This document shows positions 35,072 through 42,288 of a stretch of 43,197 nt of DNA, in pieces. The translations under genes were made by a program, and so were the position numbers. The notes under the pieces are model-generated. The model was not told the origin of the DNA, made no database searches, and worked only from the letters and a program-made list of their open reading frames with translations. The stretch spans positions 1-43,197 of the forward strand of contig CADBFZ010000015.1 of the NCBI GenBank assembly GCA_902794095.1, written 5' to 3'. The stretch comes from an uncultured Lachnospiraceae bacterium (lineage in GTDB: Bacteria; Bacillota; Clostridia; Lachnospirales; Lachnospiraceae). Positions within the stretch are counted from its first letter, which is position 1. Every line of letters starts with the position of its first letter.

Positions 35072-36388
35072 ATGAGAAAAAAGTATTTTGCTCTTATAAT
35101 GGCCGGTGTTTTAAGTTCCTTGGTCTTCATGTCCGGATGCGGCGGAAGTAATGCGCCCGGAACCGAAATCGAAGAAGATGATGAAGATGAAGACGAAGAT
35201 GACGATGAAGAGGACGACGAAAACGAAGAGGACTCTCAGCCCGAAGCTCCCGTTATAGTTCAGAATATCGATGATGATACTCTTGCTTCTCAGATAGAGG
35301 TTCTCGTTGATAACCGTGACGAATTCTTTTTCCCGGATACGGAAGATTATTTTCATTCAACCTGCATGGTCACCGATCTTGATTTTAACGGAAGGATTGA
35401 ACTTGTTCTTACCGGAGCCCGTTGGTACGGCACGGATCATGAATGCCGTATTTATGAGATCAATGAAGAGGGAGACGGTGTTGATGAGATCGATTACGGA
35501 TTCAGCGGTATCGACTCCGATGAGAGCATAGTACCCCTGTTTGGCGGCTACAACGTGTTGCGCGGCTATTACGATAAGGAGACCGGAACTTTCCATTATC
35601 TGATGCGTAGCAGCTACTCCGACGATCCGAATCAGACATACGGCACATGGAACTGTGATTTTTCATTAATAAACGGCACGATAGAAAACAATATCTATGC
35701 CAAGTATCAGTACAAGTATCTTAATCCCGATTATGAGTACACATATTGGGATGCGAACGGTGAAATTGACGAAGACGAATACGATGAGCTGAACGAGAAT
35801 TATCCCGATGATCACGTCGTAAAAGAATTCAGTCTGGGACTGTATGAAGGAGATTATTATTATCCCCTTTCCGACGGTGATATCGAGAAAATGGAGTCCG
35901 AAAAGCTGACTTCTGTATTGCTTGATTCGTATAAAGTTTTCTCGGGTGAATTGGATTACGAAGAGTTCTTCAGAATTCATACCTCACACAGAAACGGCTA
36001 TGACGATAAAGAAGAACTTCTTAAAGACTGTGTCGGAACCTGGGGACTCTATCTGACAGATACAGAAGGTTCGATTACTTATTATGATTCCGACGATGAG
36101 TTCTACAGTATTCTTACGGTCTATGAAGACGGCACCATGTATCTGAGGGAAGATATTAACTCGGATTACGCGAAGGAAATTACCATAGAGCTCGGAGATT
36201 ATGAATATGCGTCCGGAATGCTATTTGGAGAATACTATCCCAATGCAAAAGAAGACGTTTATTACGACAGGATGGAGTACCTTATCACCGATGTGAATAT
36301 GGACGGAATGCTGGTTCTTTCACACGATGCCTGGTACGGCAGTGAATACGTTGGCGGAAGCTATTGGTATTTTGTCAGACTGGATTGA
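35072..36388 (+). CDS. Paralogous surface lipoprotein of unknown function
   Basis: 438 residues from the ATG at 35072, preceded by GGAGGGG; an upstream in-frame TTG (35051) is not used. Lipobox MSGC with Cys23, the same position as its neighbour, then an acidic linker of about 25 residues. QIEVLVDNRDEFF followed by CMVTDLDFNGRIEL (Asp102, Asp104, Asn106) aligns with the first lipoprotein; so does the module CVGTWGLYLTDTEGSITYYD. It carries one such module, while its neighbour has two. A further ITDVNMDGML near the C-terminus is a second, weaker D-rich loop. The 36-base gap suggests cotranscription. Probably arose by duplication. Confidence 0.85.
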   Translation: MRKKYFALIMAGVLSSLVFMSGCGGSNAPGTEIEEDDEDEDEDDDEEDDENEEDSQPEAPVIVQNIDDDTLASQIEVLVDNRDEFFFPDTEDYFHSTCMVTDLDFNGRIELVLTGARWYGTDHECRIYEINEEGDGVDEIDYGFSGIDSDESIVPLFGGYNVLRGYYDKETGTFHYLMRSSYSDDPNQTYGTWNCDFSLINGTIENNIYAKYQYKYLNPDYEYTYWDANGEIDEDEYDELNENYPDDHVVKEFSLGLYEGDYYYPLSDGDIEKMESEKLTSVLLDSYKVFSGELDYEEFFRIHTSHRNGYDDKEELLKDCVGTWGLYLTDTEGSITYYDSDDEFYSILTVYEDGTMYLREDINSDYAKEITIELGDYEYASGMLFGEYYPNAKEDVYYDRMEYLITDVNMDGMLVLSHDAWYGSEYVGGSYWYFVRLD

Positions 36389-36395
36389 TACCGGC

Positions 36396-36451
36396 CCAAA
36401 AGACACATAAAATTTGACTCATTTGCTCTTCGGTGGTATTGTGTCTTTTGG
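36396..36451 (+). repeat. 12-bp perfect inverted repeat around a promoter
   Basis: CCAAAAGACACA (36396-36407) and TGTGTCTTTTGG (36440-36451), 32 bases apart. The left arm begins 7 bases after the upstream stop. The right arm ends in TTTTGGTTTG, so it may also act as a leaky terminator for the upstream gene. Confidence 0.75.
36414..36442 (+). promoter_or_regulatory. Promoter of the BIG2/EP-repeat lipoprotein
   Basis: TTGACT (36414-36419), 17-bp spacer, TATTGT (36437-36442) with an extended TGG. It lies between the arms of the inverted repeat; the -10 overlaps the right arm. Confidence 0.6.
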
Positions 36452-36475
36452 TTTGTATAAACAAAGGAGGATAAT

Positions 36476-37303
36476 ATGAAAAAAGCAGCTTTTAAGAAAG
36501 TTGTATCTATGTCCCTCATGCTTACTCTTCTTGCAAGCATTTGTGGCTGCGGTGCAGCAAAGACTTTTCCCATCGAAGTATCCGAGACCAAGGTTGAGGT
36601 TGAGGTCGATGAGAAGGTAAAGGTAGAGATTGAGAATTATGAAGACCTTAAGGACGTTGTTGTAGAGATCGATGACGATGATATCGCTAAGGTTAAAGAG
36701 AGCGACGGAACCATCACCATCACCGGACTTGAAGAAGGTAAGGCTAAGATCACCGTTACTGCTTCAAACTCTGAGGATGAGATCACCATCAAGGTTACCG
36801 TAAATGCTCCCGAAGAGCCTGAACCCGAACCCGAGCCCGAACCCGAGCCTGAACCCGAGCCCGAGCCCGAACCCGAACCCACCACTACCACTTCTACCGG
36901 AGATGTAGAGGATTGGTACGGAACCTATTCAGGAACCATTTCTCTTTACGGAACCGATAAGTGGTCCGACGAGAGCCATGAGTGGGACGTATACGCTATT
37001 GTCGATGAGTCCAACGGAAAGCCCTTCTTCGAAGGCTTCTCTGATGAGATGGATCTTTGGGGCGGAGACTGGTCAACCGACGGAAATGCAGTATTCTCAT
37101 TCTGGGTAGAGCTTACCGAGGATAAGATGACCGCTGATACCTCTTATGATTGCTGGATCCTTGATGAGGATGATCTTTCCGACAGCAACTATGTATACTA
37201 TTGGTATTCATATGAGCGTGATTATCTCCTTATCTGCCTCAACTACTATGATCCCGATTATGACGGCGGATTTGATGTATACATCACTCTTTCCAAGGAC
37301 TGA
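36476..37303 (+). CDS. Lipoprotein with BIG2-like domain and Glu-Pro repeat linker
   Basis: 275 residues. Positive N-terminus, hydrophobic signal and a Cys pair in ASICGCG (lipidation probably at the second Cys, ICGC). Residues about 30-110 form an Ig-like BIG2 domain: VSETKVEVEVDEKVKVEI, then GTITITGLEEGKAKITVTA. Eleven Glu-Pro units (bases 36815-36880) and a TTTT linker lead to a C-terminal domain of about 130 residues rich in Trp, Tyr and Asp. This domain starts VEDWYGTYSGTISLYG and may share the small beta-barrel style of the neighbouring lipoproteins. The EP spacer suggests a stalk that extends the domain through the wall. Function unknown. AAAGGAGG ribosome-binding site. Confidence 0.85.
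   Translation: MKKAAFKKVVSMSLMLTLLASICGCGAAKTFPIEVSETKVEVEVDEKVKVEIENYEDLKDVVVEIDDDDIAKVKESDGTITITGLEEGKAKITVTASNSEDEITIKVTVNAPEEPEPEPEPEPEPEPEPEPEPEPTTTTSTGDVEDWYGTYSGTISLYGTDKWSDESHEWDVYAIVDESNGKPFFEGFSDEMDLWGGDWSTDGNAVFSFWVELTEDKMTADTSYDCWILDEDDLSDSNYVYYWYSYERDYLLICLNYYDPDYDGGFDVYITLSKD
36815..36880 (+). repeat. Eleven tandem hexanucleotide (Glu-Pro) units
   Basis: GARCCY repeated 11 times within the lipoprotein gene. Units differ by synonymous third bases only, so selection appears to act on the protein repeat; length may vary among strains by slippage. Confidence 0.9.
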
Positions 37304-37326
37304 TAAGTCAAAAATGTAATATTTTG

Positions 37327-37355
37327 GGCGGATTCCGTATGGAATCCGCCTTTTT
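37327..37355 (+). terminator. Intrinsic terminator after the EP-repeat lipoprotein
   Basis: Perfect 10-bp stem GGCGGATTCC (37327-37336) with GGAATCCGCC (37341-37350), GTAT loop, TTTTT tail. Confidence 0.92.
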
Positions 37356-37357
37356 GC

Positions 37358-37386
37358 TTGAAAAAACCTTCCTCTTGCGGTATATT
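37358..37386 (+). promoter_or_regulatory. typA promoter
   Basis: TTGAAA (37358-37363), 17-bp spacer, TATATT (37381-37386), 25 bases before the ATG. The -35 starts two bases after the terminator T run. Confidence 0.75.
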
Positions 37387-37411
37387 ATTAAGGTTTTGAG
37401 AGGAGCATATA

Positions 37412-39244
37412 ATGATCACTAAGAGAGAAGACATAAGAAATGTCGCAATTATCGCCCATGTAGACCACGGCAAGACCACCCTGGTTGATGAGCTTTTGAA
37501 GCAGAGCGGTGTATTCAGAGAGAATCAGGAAGTAGCGGAGCGTGTAATGGACTCCGGAGATATCGAGCGTGAGCGCGGTATCACCATTCTTTCCAAGAAT
37601 ACCGCAGTTACATATAAGAATACCAAGATCAACATCATCGATACTCCGGGACATGCGGATTTCGGCGGTGAGGTTGAGCGTGTACTTAAGATGGTTAACG
37701 GCGTTATCCTCGTCGTTGATGCTTTCGAGGGTGCAATGCCCCAGACCAAGTTCGTTCTCAGGAAGGCACTTGAGTTGAAGCTTCCCGTTATCGTATGTAT
37801 CAATAAGATTGACCGTCCTGAGGCTCGCCCCAGAGAGGTTGTAGATGAGGTTCTTGAGCTTTTCCTTGAGCTTGATGCAGATGATGCCCAGCTTGATTGC
37901 CCCTTCGTATATGCTTCCGCAAAGAGTGGTATAGCAAGTATGGATCCCGATACCCAGGGAACAAGCATGGCTCCTCTTTTCGATACCATTCTTGATTACA
38001 TTCCCGCACCCGAGGGAGATCCCGAGGCAGGAACCCAGGTTCTTATTTCCACCATCGATTACAACGAGTACGTTGGACGTATCGGTATCGGTAAGGTAGA
38101 AAACGGATCTGTAAAGGTAAACCAGGAAGTTGTTATCTGTAACCATCACGATCCCGATAAGCTTATCAAGACCAAGATCAGCAAGCTCTATGAGTTCGAC
38201 GGACTTGCAAAGGTTGAGGTTACCGAGGCTAAGATCGGATCGATTGTTGCTATATCAGGTATTTCCGAGATTCACATCGGTGATACCATCTGCAGCCCTG
38301 ATGCTGTAGATCCCATTCCTTTCCAGAAGATTTCAGAGCCTACCATCGCTATTGATTTCTGTGTTAACGATTCACCTCTTGCAGGACAGGAAGGTAAGTT
38401 CGTTACATCCAGACATCTCAGAGACAGACTCTACAAAGAGCTTAATACAGACGTTTCACTCAGAGTCGAGGAGACAGAGGATACCGACCGTTTCAAGGTA
38501 TCCGGAAGAGGAGAGCTTCATCTTTCCGTTCTTATCGAGACTATGAGAAGAGAAGGATACGAGTTTGCAGTATCCAAGGCAGAGGTTCTTTATAAGACCG
38601 ATGAAAACGGTAAGAAGACCGAGCCCATGGAAGTTGCTTACATCGATGTTCCCAATGACTGCACCGGTGCCGTTATCGAAAAGCTCGGTAGCAGAAAGGG
38701 AGAGCTCCGTAACATGAGTTCCATCAGCGGAGGCACTTATACCAGACTTGAGTTCCTCATCCCTTCAAGAGGACTTATCGGATACAGAGGAGAGTTCCTC
38801 ACCGATACTAAGGGTAACGGAGTTATCAATACCGAATTCGACGGATATGCACCTTATAAGGGAGATATTTCCTATAGAAAGATGGGATCTCTCATCGCAT
38901 TTGAAGCAGGCGAGGCTATTACCTACGGTCTCTTCAATGCACAGGAGAGAGGTACTCTTTTCATCACAGCAGGTGATAAGGTTTATGCCGGAATGGTTGT
39001 CGGTGAGACCGGAAGATCCGAGGATATCGAAGTTAACGTATGTAAGAAGAAGCAGCTGACCAACACCAGATCATCATCTGCAGACGAAGCACTTCGACTT
39101 ACACCTCCCAAGGTTCTTTCACTTGAGCAGGCTCTGGACTTCATCGAGACCGACGAGCTCCTGGAGGTAACACCCACAACTCTTCGTATCAGAAAGAAGA
39201 TTCTTGATTCACGACTTCGTAAGAGAGCAAATTTTAATAACTAA
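37412..39244 (+). CDS. typA: Ribosome-associated translational GTPase TypA/BipA
   Basis: 610 residues, normal length. Resembles EF-G/LepA: P loop IIAHVDHGKTTLVDELLKQ, switch 2 DTPGHADFGGEVERVL, and base-specificity motif INKIDRPEARP. The BipA-specific C-terminal region includes LIPSRGLIGYRGEFLTDT and the end pattern ALDFIETDELLEVTPTTLRIRKKIL. Assists 50S assembly and growth at low temperature or stress in other bacteria. Has its own promoter and terminator. Confidence 0.97.
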   Translation: MITKREDIRNVAIIAHVDHGKTTLVDELLKQSGVFRENQEVAERVMDSGDIERERGITILSKNTAVTYKNTKINIIDTPGHADFGGEVERVLKMVNGVILVVDAFEGAMPQTKFVLRKALELKLPVIVCINKIDRPEARPREVVDEVLELFLELDADDAQLDCPFVYASAKSGIASMDPDTQGTSMAPLFDTILDYIPAPEGDPEAGTQVLISTIDYNEYVGRIGIGKVENGSVKVNQEVVICNHHDPDKLIKTKISKLYEFDGLAKVEVTEAKIGSIVAISGISEIHIGDTICSPDAVDPIPFQKISEPTIAIDFCVNDSPLAGQEGKFVTSRHLRDRLYKELNTDVSLRVEETEDTDRFKVSGRGELHLSVLIETMRREGYEFAVSKAEVLYKTDENGKKTEPMEVAYIDVPNDCTGAVIEKLGSRKGELRNMSSISGGTYTRLEFLIPSRGLIGYRGEFLTDTKGNGVINTEFDGYAPYKGDISYRKMGSLIAFEAGEAITYGLFNAQERGTLFITAGDKVYAGMVVGETGRSEDIEVNVCKKKQLTNTRSSSADEALRLTPPKVLSLEQALDFIETDELLEVTPTTLRIRKKILDSRLRKRANFNN

Positions 39245-39251
39245 TACATCG

Positions 39252-39286
39252 GATGACACAGGGACGTTTCCTGTGTCATCTTTTTT
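39252..39286 (+). terminator. Terminator of typA, also REP-like palindrome (copy 2)
   Basis: Perfect 11-bp stem GATGACACAGG (39252-39262) with CCTGTGTCATC (39270-39280), loop GACGTTT, then TTTTTT. The GACACAGGGACGTTTCCTGTGTC core resembles widespread REP elements and copy 1 after recN. Confidence 0.9.
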
Positions 39287-39318
39287 GTGACAAGGTGTCG
39301 GCCTCGGTGTCACAAAAA
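39282..39318 (+). repeat. Second palindrome after typA
   Basis: TTTTTGTGACA (39282-39292) and TGTCACAAAAA (39308-39318), 15-nt spacer with GTGTCGGCCTCGG. It shares TGTGACA/TGTCACA with 33312-33340 and uses the T run of the preceding terminator as one arm, so the two structures may compete. Confidence 0.7.
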
Positions 39319-39334
39319 GTATACTTTTAGTTCC

Positions 39335-39361
39335 TTGACGCAGTAATTCGCCGACTATAAA
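39335..39361 (+). promoter_or_regulatory. Probable promoter of the gene at 39391
   Basis: TTGACG (39335-39340) and TATAAA (39356-39361) with a short 15-bp spacer, or TAAAAA at 17 bp. 29 bases before the ATG. Confidence 0.5.
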
Positions 39362-39390
39362 AATGGTAGGGAAAGGGGAGTATTGCGTAT

Positions 39391-40200
39391 ATGGATAAGA
39401 AAAAAATAAAGAAAAGTATCTTAACCGCGTTTTTTCTCATAGGATCTATCGTTTGCTTCATCGCGGTAGTAACAGATAATGTGATACTTGCAGCAATCGT
39501 ATTTACGGTTCTCTTTGTTACAGGTATTGTCTCTTCTTCATCATCAAGTAATAAAAATCGTGAGTATATGGAAGCCAAACTGAAGGAATTTCTTGATTCA
39601 TTTACACGCGTAAGTGATGAAGTCTTTCCACGTTCAACGATTGAAAAGACCGCCCCGATGATCAAAGAAACCGGATACAGCAGGTTCAACGGATTTGAAT
39701 TCGTGTTCTTGGGCAAGACTTTTTTAAGCGAGGATATTTCCTTCGGAAAAGAAAGAACCGATAAGGATTTTGCCGGTGAAGATAATAAGATAAGATTTGA
39801 TGTAATATCCAGGGCCAGAGTCATAAAAGCAGTAACGGATAAAACCTATCCCCTGATCAAATTCAGATGTAACACCATGGAGGGTGGCGGATCCGATGAG
39901 GCATACACCTATAGATTAAATGATGGTGTTGTGGATACCTGTTATACCATTTCATCTGACGAGGAGCTAACAGATAGTCTTTTGGAGATGCTCTCATGTA
40001 TGATTCCAACTTTGAAGAGAGCATCGGAGTACGAGATTTCTTTTACGCTTCATGATAATTCTCTTTATTCATACAGACATATTAAAGAGACCGGGTATTT
40101 TACTACCTATATTGAAATGGATACTAACAGCGCAGAGACACACCTCCGCGAGCTGAAAGAGCAGCTTGAAGTTACCGGTGGATTATCCGATGTGCTGTAA
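39391..40200 (+). CDS. Membrane-anchored protein of unknown function
   Basis: 269 residues. A basic N-terminus (MDKKKIKKS) and two closely spaced hydrophobic segments (about 10-27 and 31-48) are followed by a Ser run and a soluble domain of about 215 residues. That domain is alternating strands and helices (GFEFVFLGKTFLSEDISFG, then KIRFDVISRARVIKAVTD), ending in a helix (SAETHLRELKEQLEV). With both TM segments in a hairpin, the domain should be cytoplasmic. I do not recognise a family. GGGGAG is the ribosome-binding site, at 14-base spacing. Standalone between typA and the lysine riboswitch. Confidence 0.75.
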   Translation: MDKKKIKKSILTAFFLIGSIVCFIAVVTDNVILAAIVFTVLFVTGIVSSSSSSNKNREYMEAKLKEFLDSFTRVSDEVFPRSTIEKTAPMIKETGYSRFNGFEFVFLGKTFLSEDISFGKERTDKDFAGEDNKIRFDVISRARVIKAVTDKTYPLIKFRCNTMEGGGSDEAYTYRLNDGVVDTCYTISSDEELTDSLLEMLSCMIPTLKRASEYEISFTLHDNSLYSYRHIKETGYFTTYIEMDTNSAETHLRELKEQLEVTGGLSDVL

Positions 40201-40253
40201 GAGGTTGACAGTAAGTTTCTGTAGTGCTAGTATTTGCTTTAAGTTAATAAAAA

Positions 40254-40420
40254 CGGTAGAGGTTGCGCCAATCATTATTAAGAAGTCGGATGTGCCGTAC
40301 ACAGATGAAGGCTTAAGAAAGGGTGAGGCGCCGAAGGAACGGTTTTTACGGAAGATCGGATCCTGGGCATACGATTAACAGTTGTATGACTGTCATCCCG
40401 AAAGGGATGGGGAGCTATCA
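40254..40420 (+). ncRNA. Lysine riboswitch (L box) upstream of dapA
   Basis: Conserved L-box blocks appear in order: GGTAGAGGTTGCGCC at the P1/P2 start, AAGTCGGATGTGCC, GATGAAGGCTTAAGAAAGGGTGAG, GGCGCCGAAGG, CCTGGGCATACGATT, GTTGTATGACTGTCAT, and GGGGAGCTATC at the end. GGTAG (40255-40259) pairs with CTATC (40415-40419) as P1, as in the B. subtilis lysC leader. Downstream gene function (lysine/diaminopimelate synthesis) agrees. Together with the terminator it accounts for most of the 335-base gene-free stretch 40201-40535; its first 50 bases hold nothing clear apart from room for a promoter. Confidence 0.92.
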
Positions 40421-40441
40421 AATTATTTGTTGATAACGGCT

Positions 40442-40476
40442 GACCGTATTTTATTACGTGTCGGTCTTATTTTTTT
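40442..40476 (+). terminator. Riboswitch-controlled terminator
   Basis: Stem GACCG (40442-40446) with CGGTC (40462-40466) followed by TTATTTTTTT. Between it and P1, TATCAA (40416-40421) can pair with TTGATA (40430-40435). That pairing uses the 3' strand of P1 and so would be exclusive with lysine binding, fitting transcription control. The stem is short, so the exact terminator fold is uncertain. Confidence 0.6.
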
Positions 40477-40535
40477 CATAAGAAGAAATAAACCGACGTA
40501 ACACGTAACTAAAAGAACGAGAGGAGAAACACAAA

Positions 40536-41471
40536 ATGAGCAAACCTATTTTCACCGGAGCTGCAGTAGCACTCGTAACACCCATGACCGCTGACGGCAG
40601 CGTTAATTTCGAGAAGCTTGACGAGCTTATCGAGTTCCAGATTTCAGGAGGAACCGATGCAATCGTAGCTTGCGGAACCACAGGTGAGGCATCAACCCTT
40701 ACACATGAGGAGCATTTGAATGTCATCAGACATACCGTAGAGAAGGTTGCCGGCCGTGTACCCGTTATCGCTGGAACCGGTTCAAACAGCACCGAGACCG
40801 CAATTTACCTCAGCGTAGAAGCAGAGAAGGCAGGAGCTGATGCACTTCTTCTTGTAACCCCTTATTACAACAAAGCAACCCAGAAGGGGCTTGTAGAGCA
40901 TTTCGTAAAGACCGCTGAGGCTGTTAAGATTCCCGTCATCCTTTACAACGTTCCTTCAAGAACAGGATGCAACATTCTTCCCGCAACCGTTAAGCAGATT
41001 AATGAGCGCGCTAAGAACGTCGTAGCTATTAAGGAAGCAAGCGGAAACATTTCACAGGTTGCAACTCTTGCATCTATCATGGATGAGGATTTCGCAATCT
41101 ATTCCGGAAATGATGATCAGATTGTTCCCCTTCTTGCACTCGGCGGACTCGGAGTTATCTCCGTACTTTCAAACGTAGCTCCCAGACAGACTCACGACAT
41201 CGTTGCTTCATACCTTGCAGGCGATGTTAAGAAGAGCTGCAAGCTTCAGCTTGAGGCACTTGATCTTATCGGAAGCCTCTTCTGCGAAGTTAATCCCATT
41301 CCCGTTAAGACCGCTCTTAACCTCATGGGTATGAACGCAGGTCCCTTAAGACTTCCCCTTACCGAGATGGAAGATGCAAACGCTGCAAGACTCAAGAAGT
41401 CCCTTGCTGATTACGGACTTAAAGTAGCTGAAGGTGCAGTTATCAAATTCAACGACCTTACTAAAGATTAA
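40536..41471 (+). CDS. dapA: 4-hydroxy-tetrahydrodipicolinate synthase
   Basis: 311 residues, slightly longer than usual owing to a C-terminal tail (KVAEGAVIKFNDLTKD). Condenses pyruvate and aspartate semialdehyde. The catalytic set is intact: Schiff-base Lys166 in NVVAIKEASG, Tyr137 in ILYNVPSRTG with Arg142, the CGTTGE pocket (46-51), and TPYYNK. First gene after the lysine riboswitch, GAGGAG ribosome-binding site. Product goes to DapB, encoded next. Confidence 0.97.
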   Translation: MSKPIFTGAAVALVTPMTADGSVNFEKLDELIEFQISGGTDAIVACGTTGEASTLTHEEHLNVIRHTVEKVAGRVPVIAGTGSNSTETAIYLSVEAEKAGADALLLVTPYYNKATQKGLVEHFVKTAEAVKIPVILYNVPSRTGCNILPATVKQINERAKNVVAIKEASGNISQVATLASIMDEDFAIYSGNDDQIVPLLALGGLGVISVLSNVAPRQTHDIVASYLAGDVKKSCKLQLEALDLIGSLFCEVNPIPVKTALNLMGMNAGPLRLPLTEMEDANAARLKKSLADYGLKVAEGAVIKFNDLTKD

Positions 41472-41514
41472 TTATCCGGTGCACCCTTCGGGCGCACTCG
41501 AAAGGAATACAGTT

Positions 41515-42288
41515 ATGACAAGAATTATCATGCACGGCTGCAACGGCCGTATGGGACAGATGATCACAGGCATCGTTAAAGAACGTGATGATGCCGAGAT
41601 CGTTGCAGGAATAGATGTTTTCGATGGCATCACCACAAACGGATATCCTGTTTTCACTGACATTAACGCTTGTGATGTGGAAGCTGACGTAGTAATCGAC
41701 TTCTCCAATGCATCTGCAGTAGATAAGCTTATGGATTATTGCGAGGCAAAAAGTCTTCCCCTGGTACTTTGCTCAACCGGACTTTCCGAAGAGCAGCTCG
41801 CTAAGGCTAAAGCTCTTTCCGGCAAGATTGCCGTTCTTAAGAGTGCCAACATGAGCCTTGGAATCAATCTTCTCCAGAAGCTTCTTAAAGATGCCGCAGC
41901 AATCCTTGCTCCTTCAGGCTTTGACATCGAGATAGTTGAGAAGCACCACAGAATGAAACTCGATGCTCCCAGCGGAACAGCACTTGCTCTTGCAGATTCC
42001 GTTAATGAGGCTCTTAATAATGAGTATGAGTATGTCTATGACAGATCTGCCCGCAGGGAAAAGAGACCGGACAAAGAAATCGGTATCAGTGCTGTAAGAG
42101 GCGGAACCATCGTAGGCGACCACGACGTAATCTTTGCCGGAACCGATGAGGTTATCACTTTCTCACACTCTGCATATTCAAGAGCAGTCTTTGCAAAGGG
42201 CGCTGTAAGCGCAGCGGTTTTCCTTGCAGGAAAGAAGCCCGGCTTTTATGATATGAGTAACGTTATCGAGGAGTCACTTAGCAAGTAA
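41515..42288 (+). CDS. dapB: 4-hydroxy-tetrahydrodipicolinate reductase
   Basis: 257 residues from the ATG at 41515, with AAAGGA upstream; longer in-frame extension overlaps dapA and lacks the family start. MTRIIMHGCNGRMGQMI is the NAD(P)-binding loop, DVVIDFSNASAV and STGLSEEQL follow, and EKHHRMKLDAPSGTALAL is the DapB signature with the catalytic His and Lys. Reduces the DapA product. The stop overlaps the hisA ATG (TAATG). Confidence 0.97.
   Translation: MTRIIMHGCNGRMGQMITGIVKERDDAEIVAGIDVFDGITTNGYPVFTDINACDVEADVVIDFSNASAVDKLMDYCEAKSLPLVLCSTGLSEEQLAKAKALSGKIAVLKSANMSLGINLLQKLLKDAAAILAPSGFDIEIVEKHHRMKLDAPSGTALALADSVNEALNNEYEYVYDRSARREKRPDKEIGISAVRGGTIVGDHDVIFAGTDEVITFSHSAYSRAVFAKGAVSAAVFLAGKKPGFYDMSNVIEESLSK

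Noticed and set aside
36637..36891. Minus-strand frame with Gly-Ser repeats
   Set aside because: It is the complement of the Glu-Pro repeat; no ribosome-binding site or promoter.
40166..40378. 70-codon + strand reading frame
   Set aside because: It overlaps the preceding gene and the conserved lysine-riboswitch aptamer, has no ribosome-binding site, and its composition is explained by structured RNA.
41472..41514. Small hairpin GTGCACCC/GGGCGCAC between dapA and dapB
   Set aside because: One mismatch and no T tract; too weak to call a terminator.
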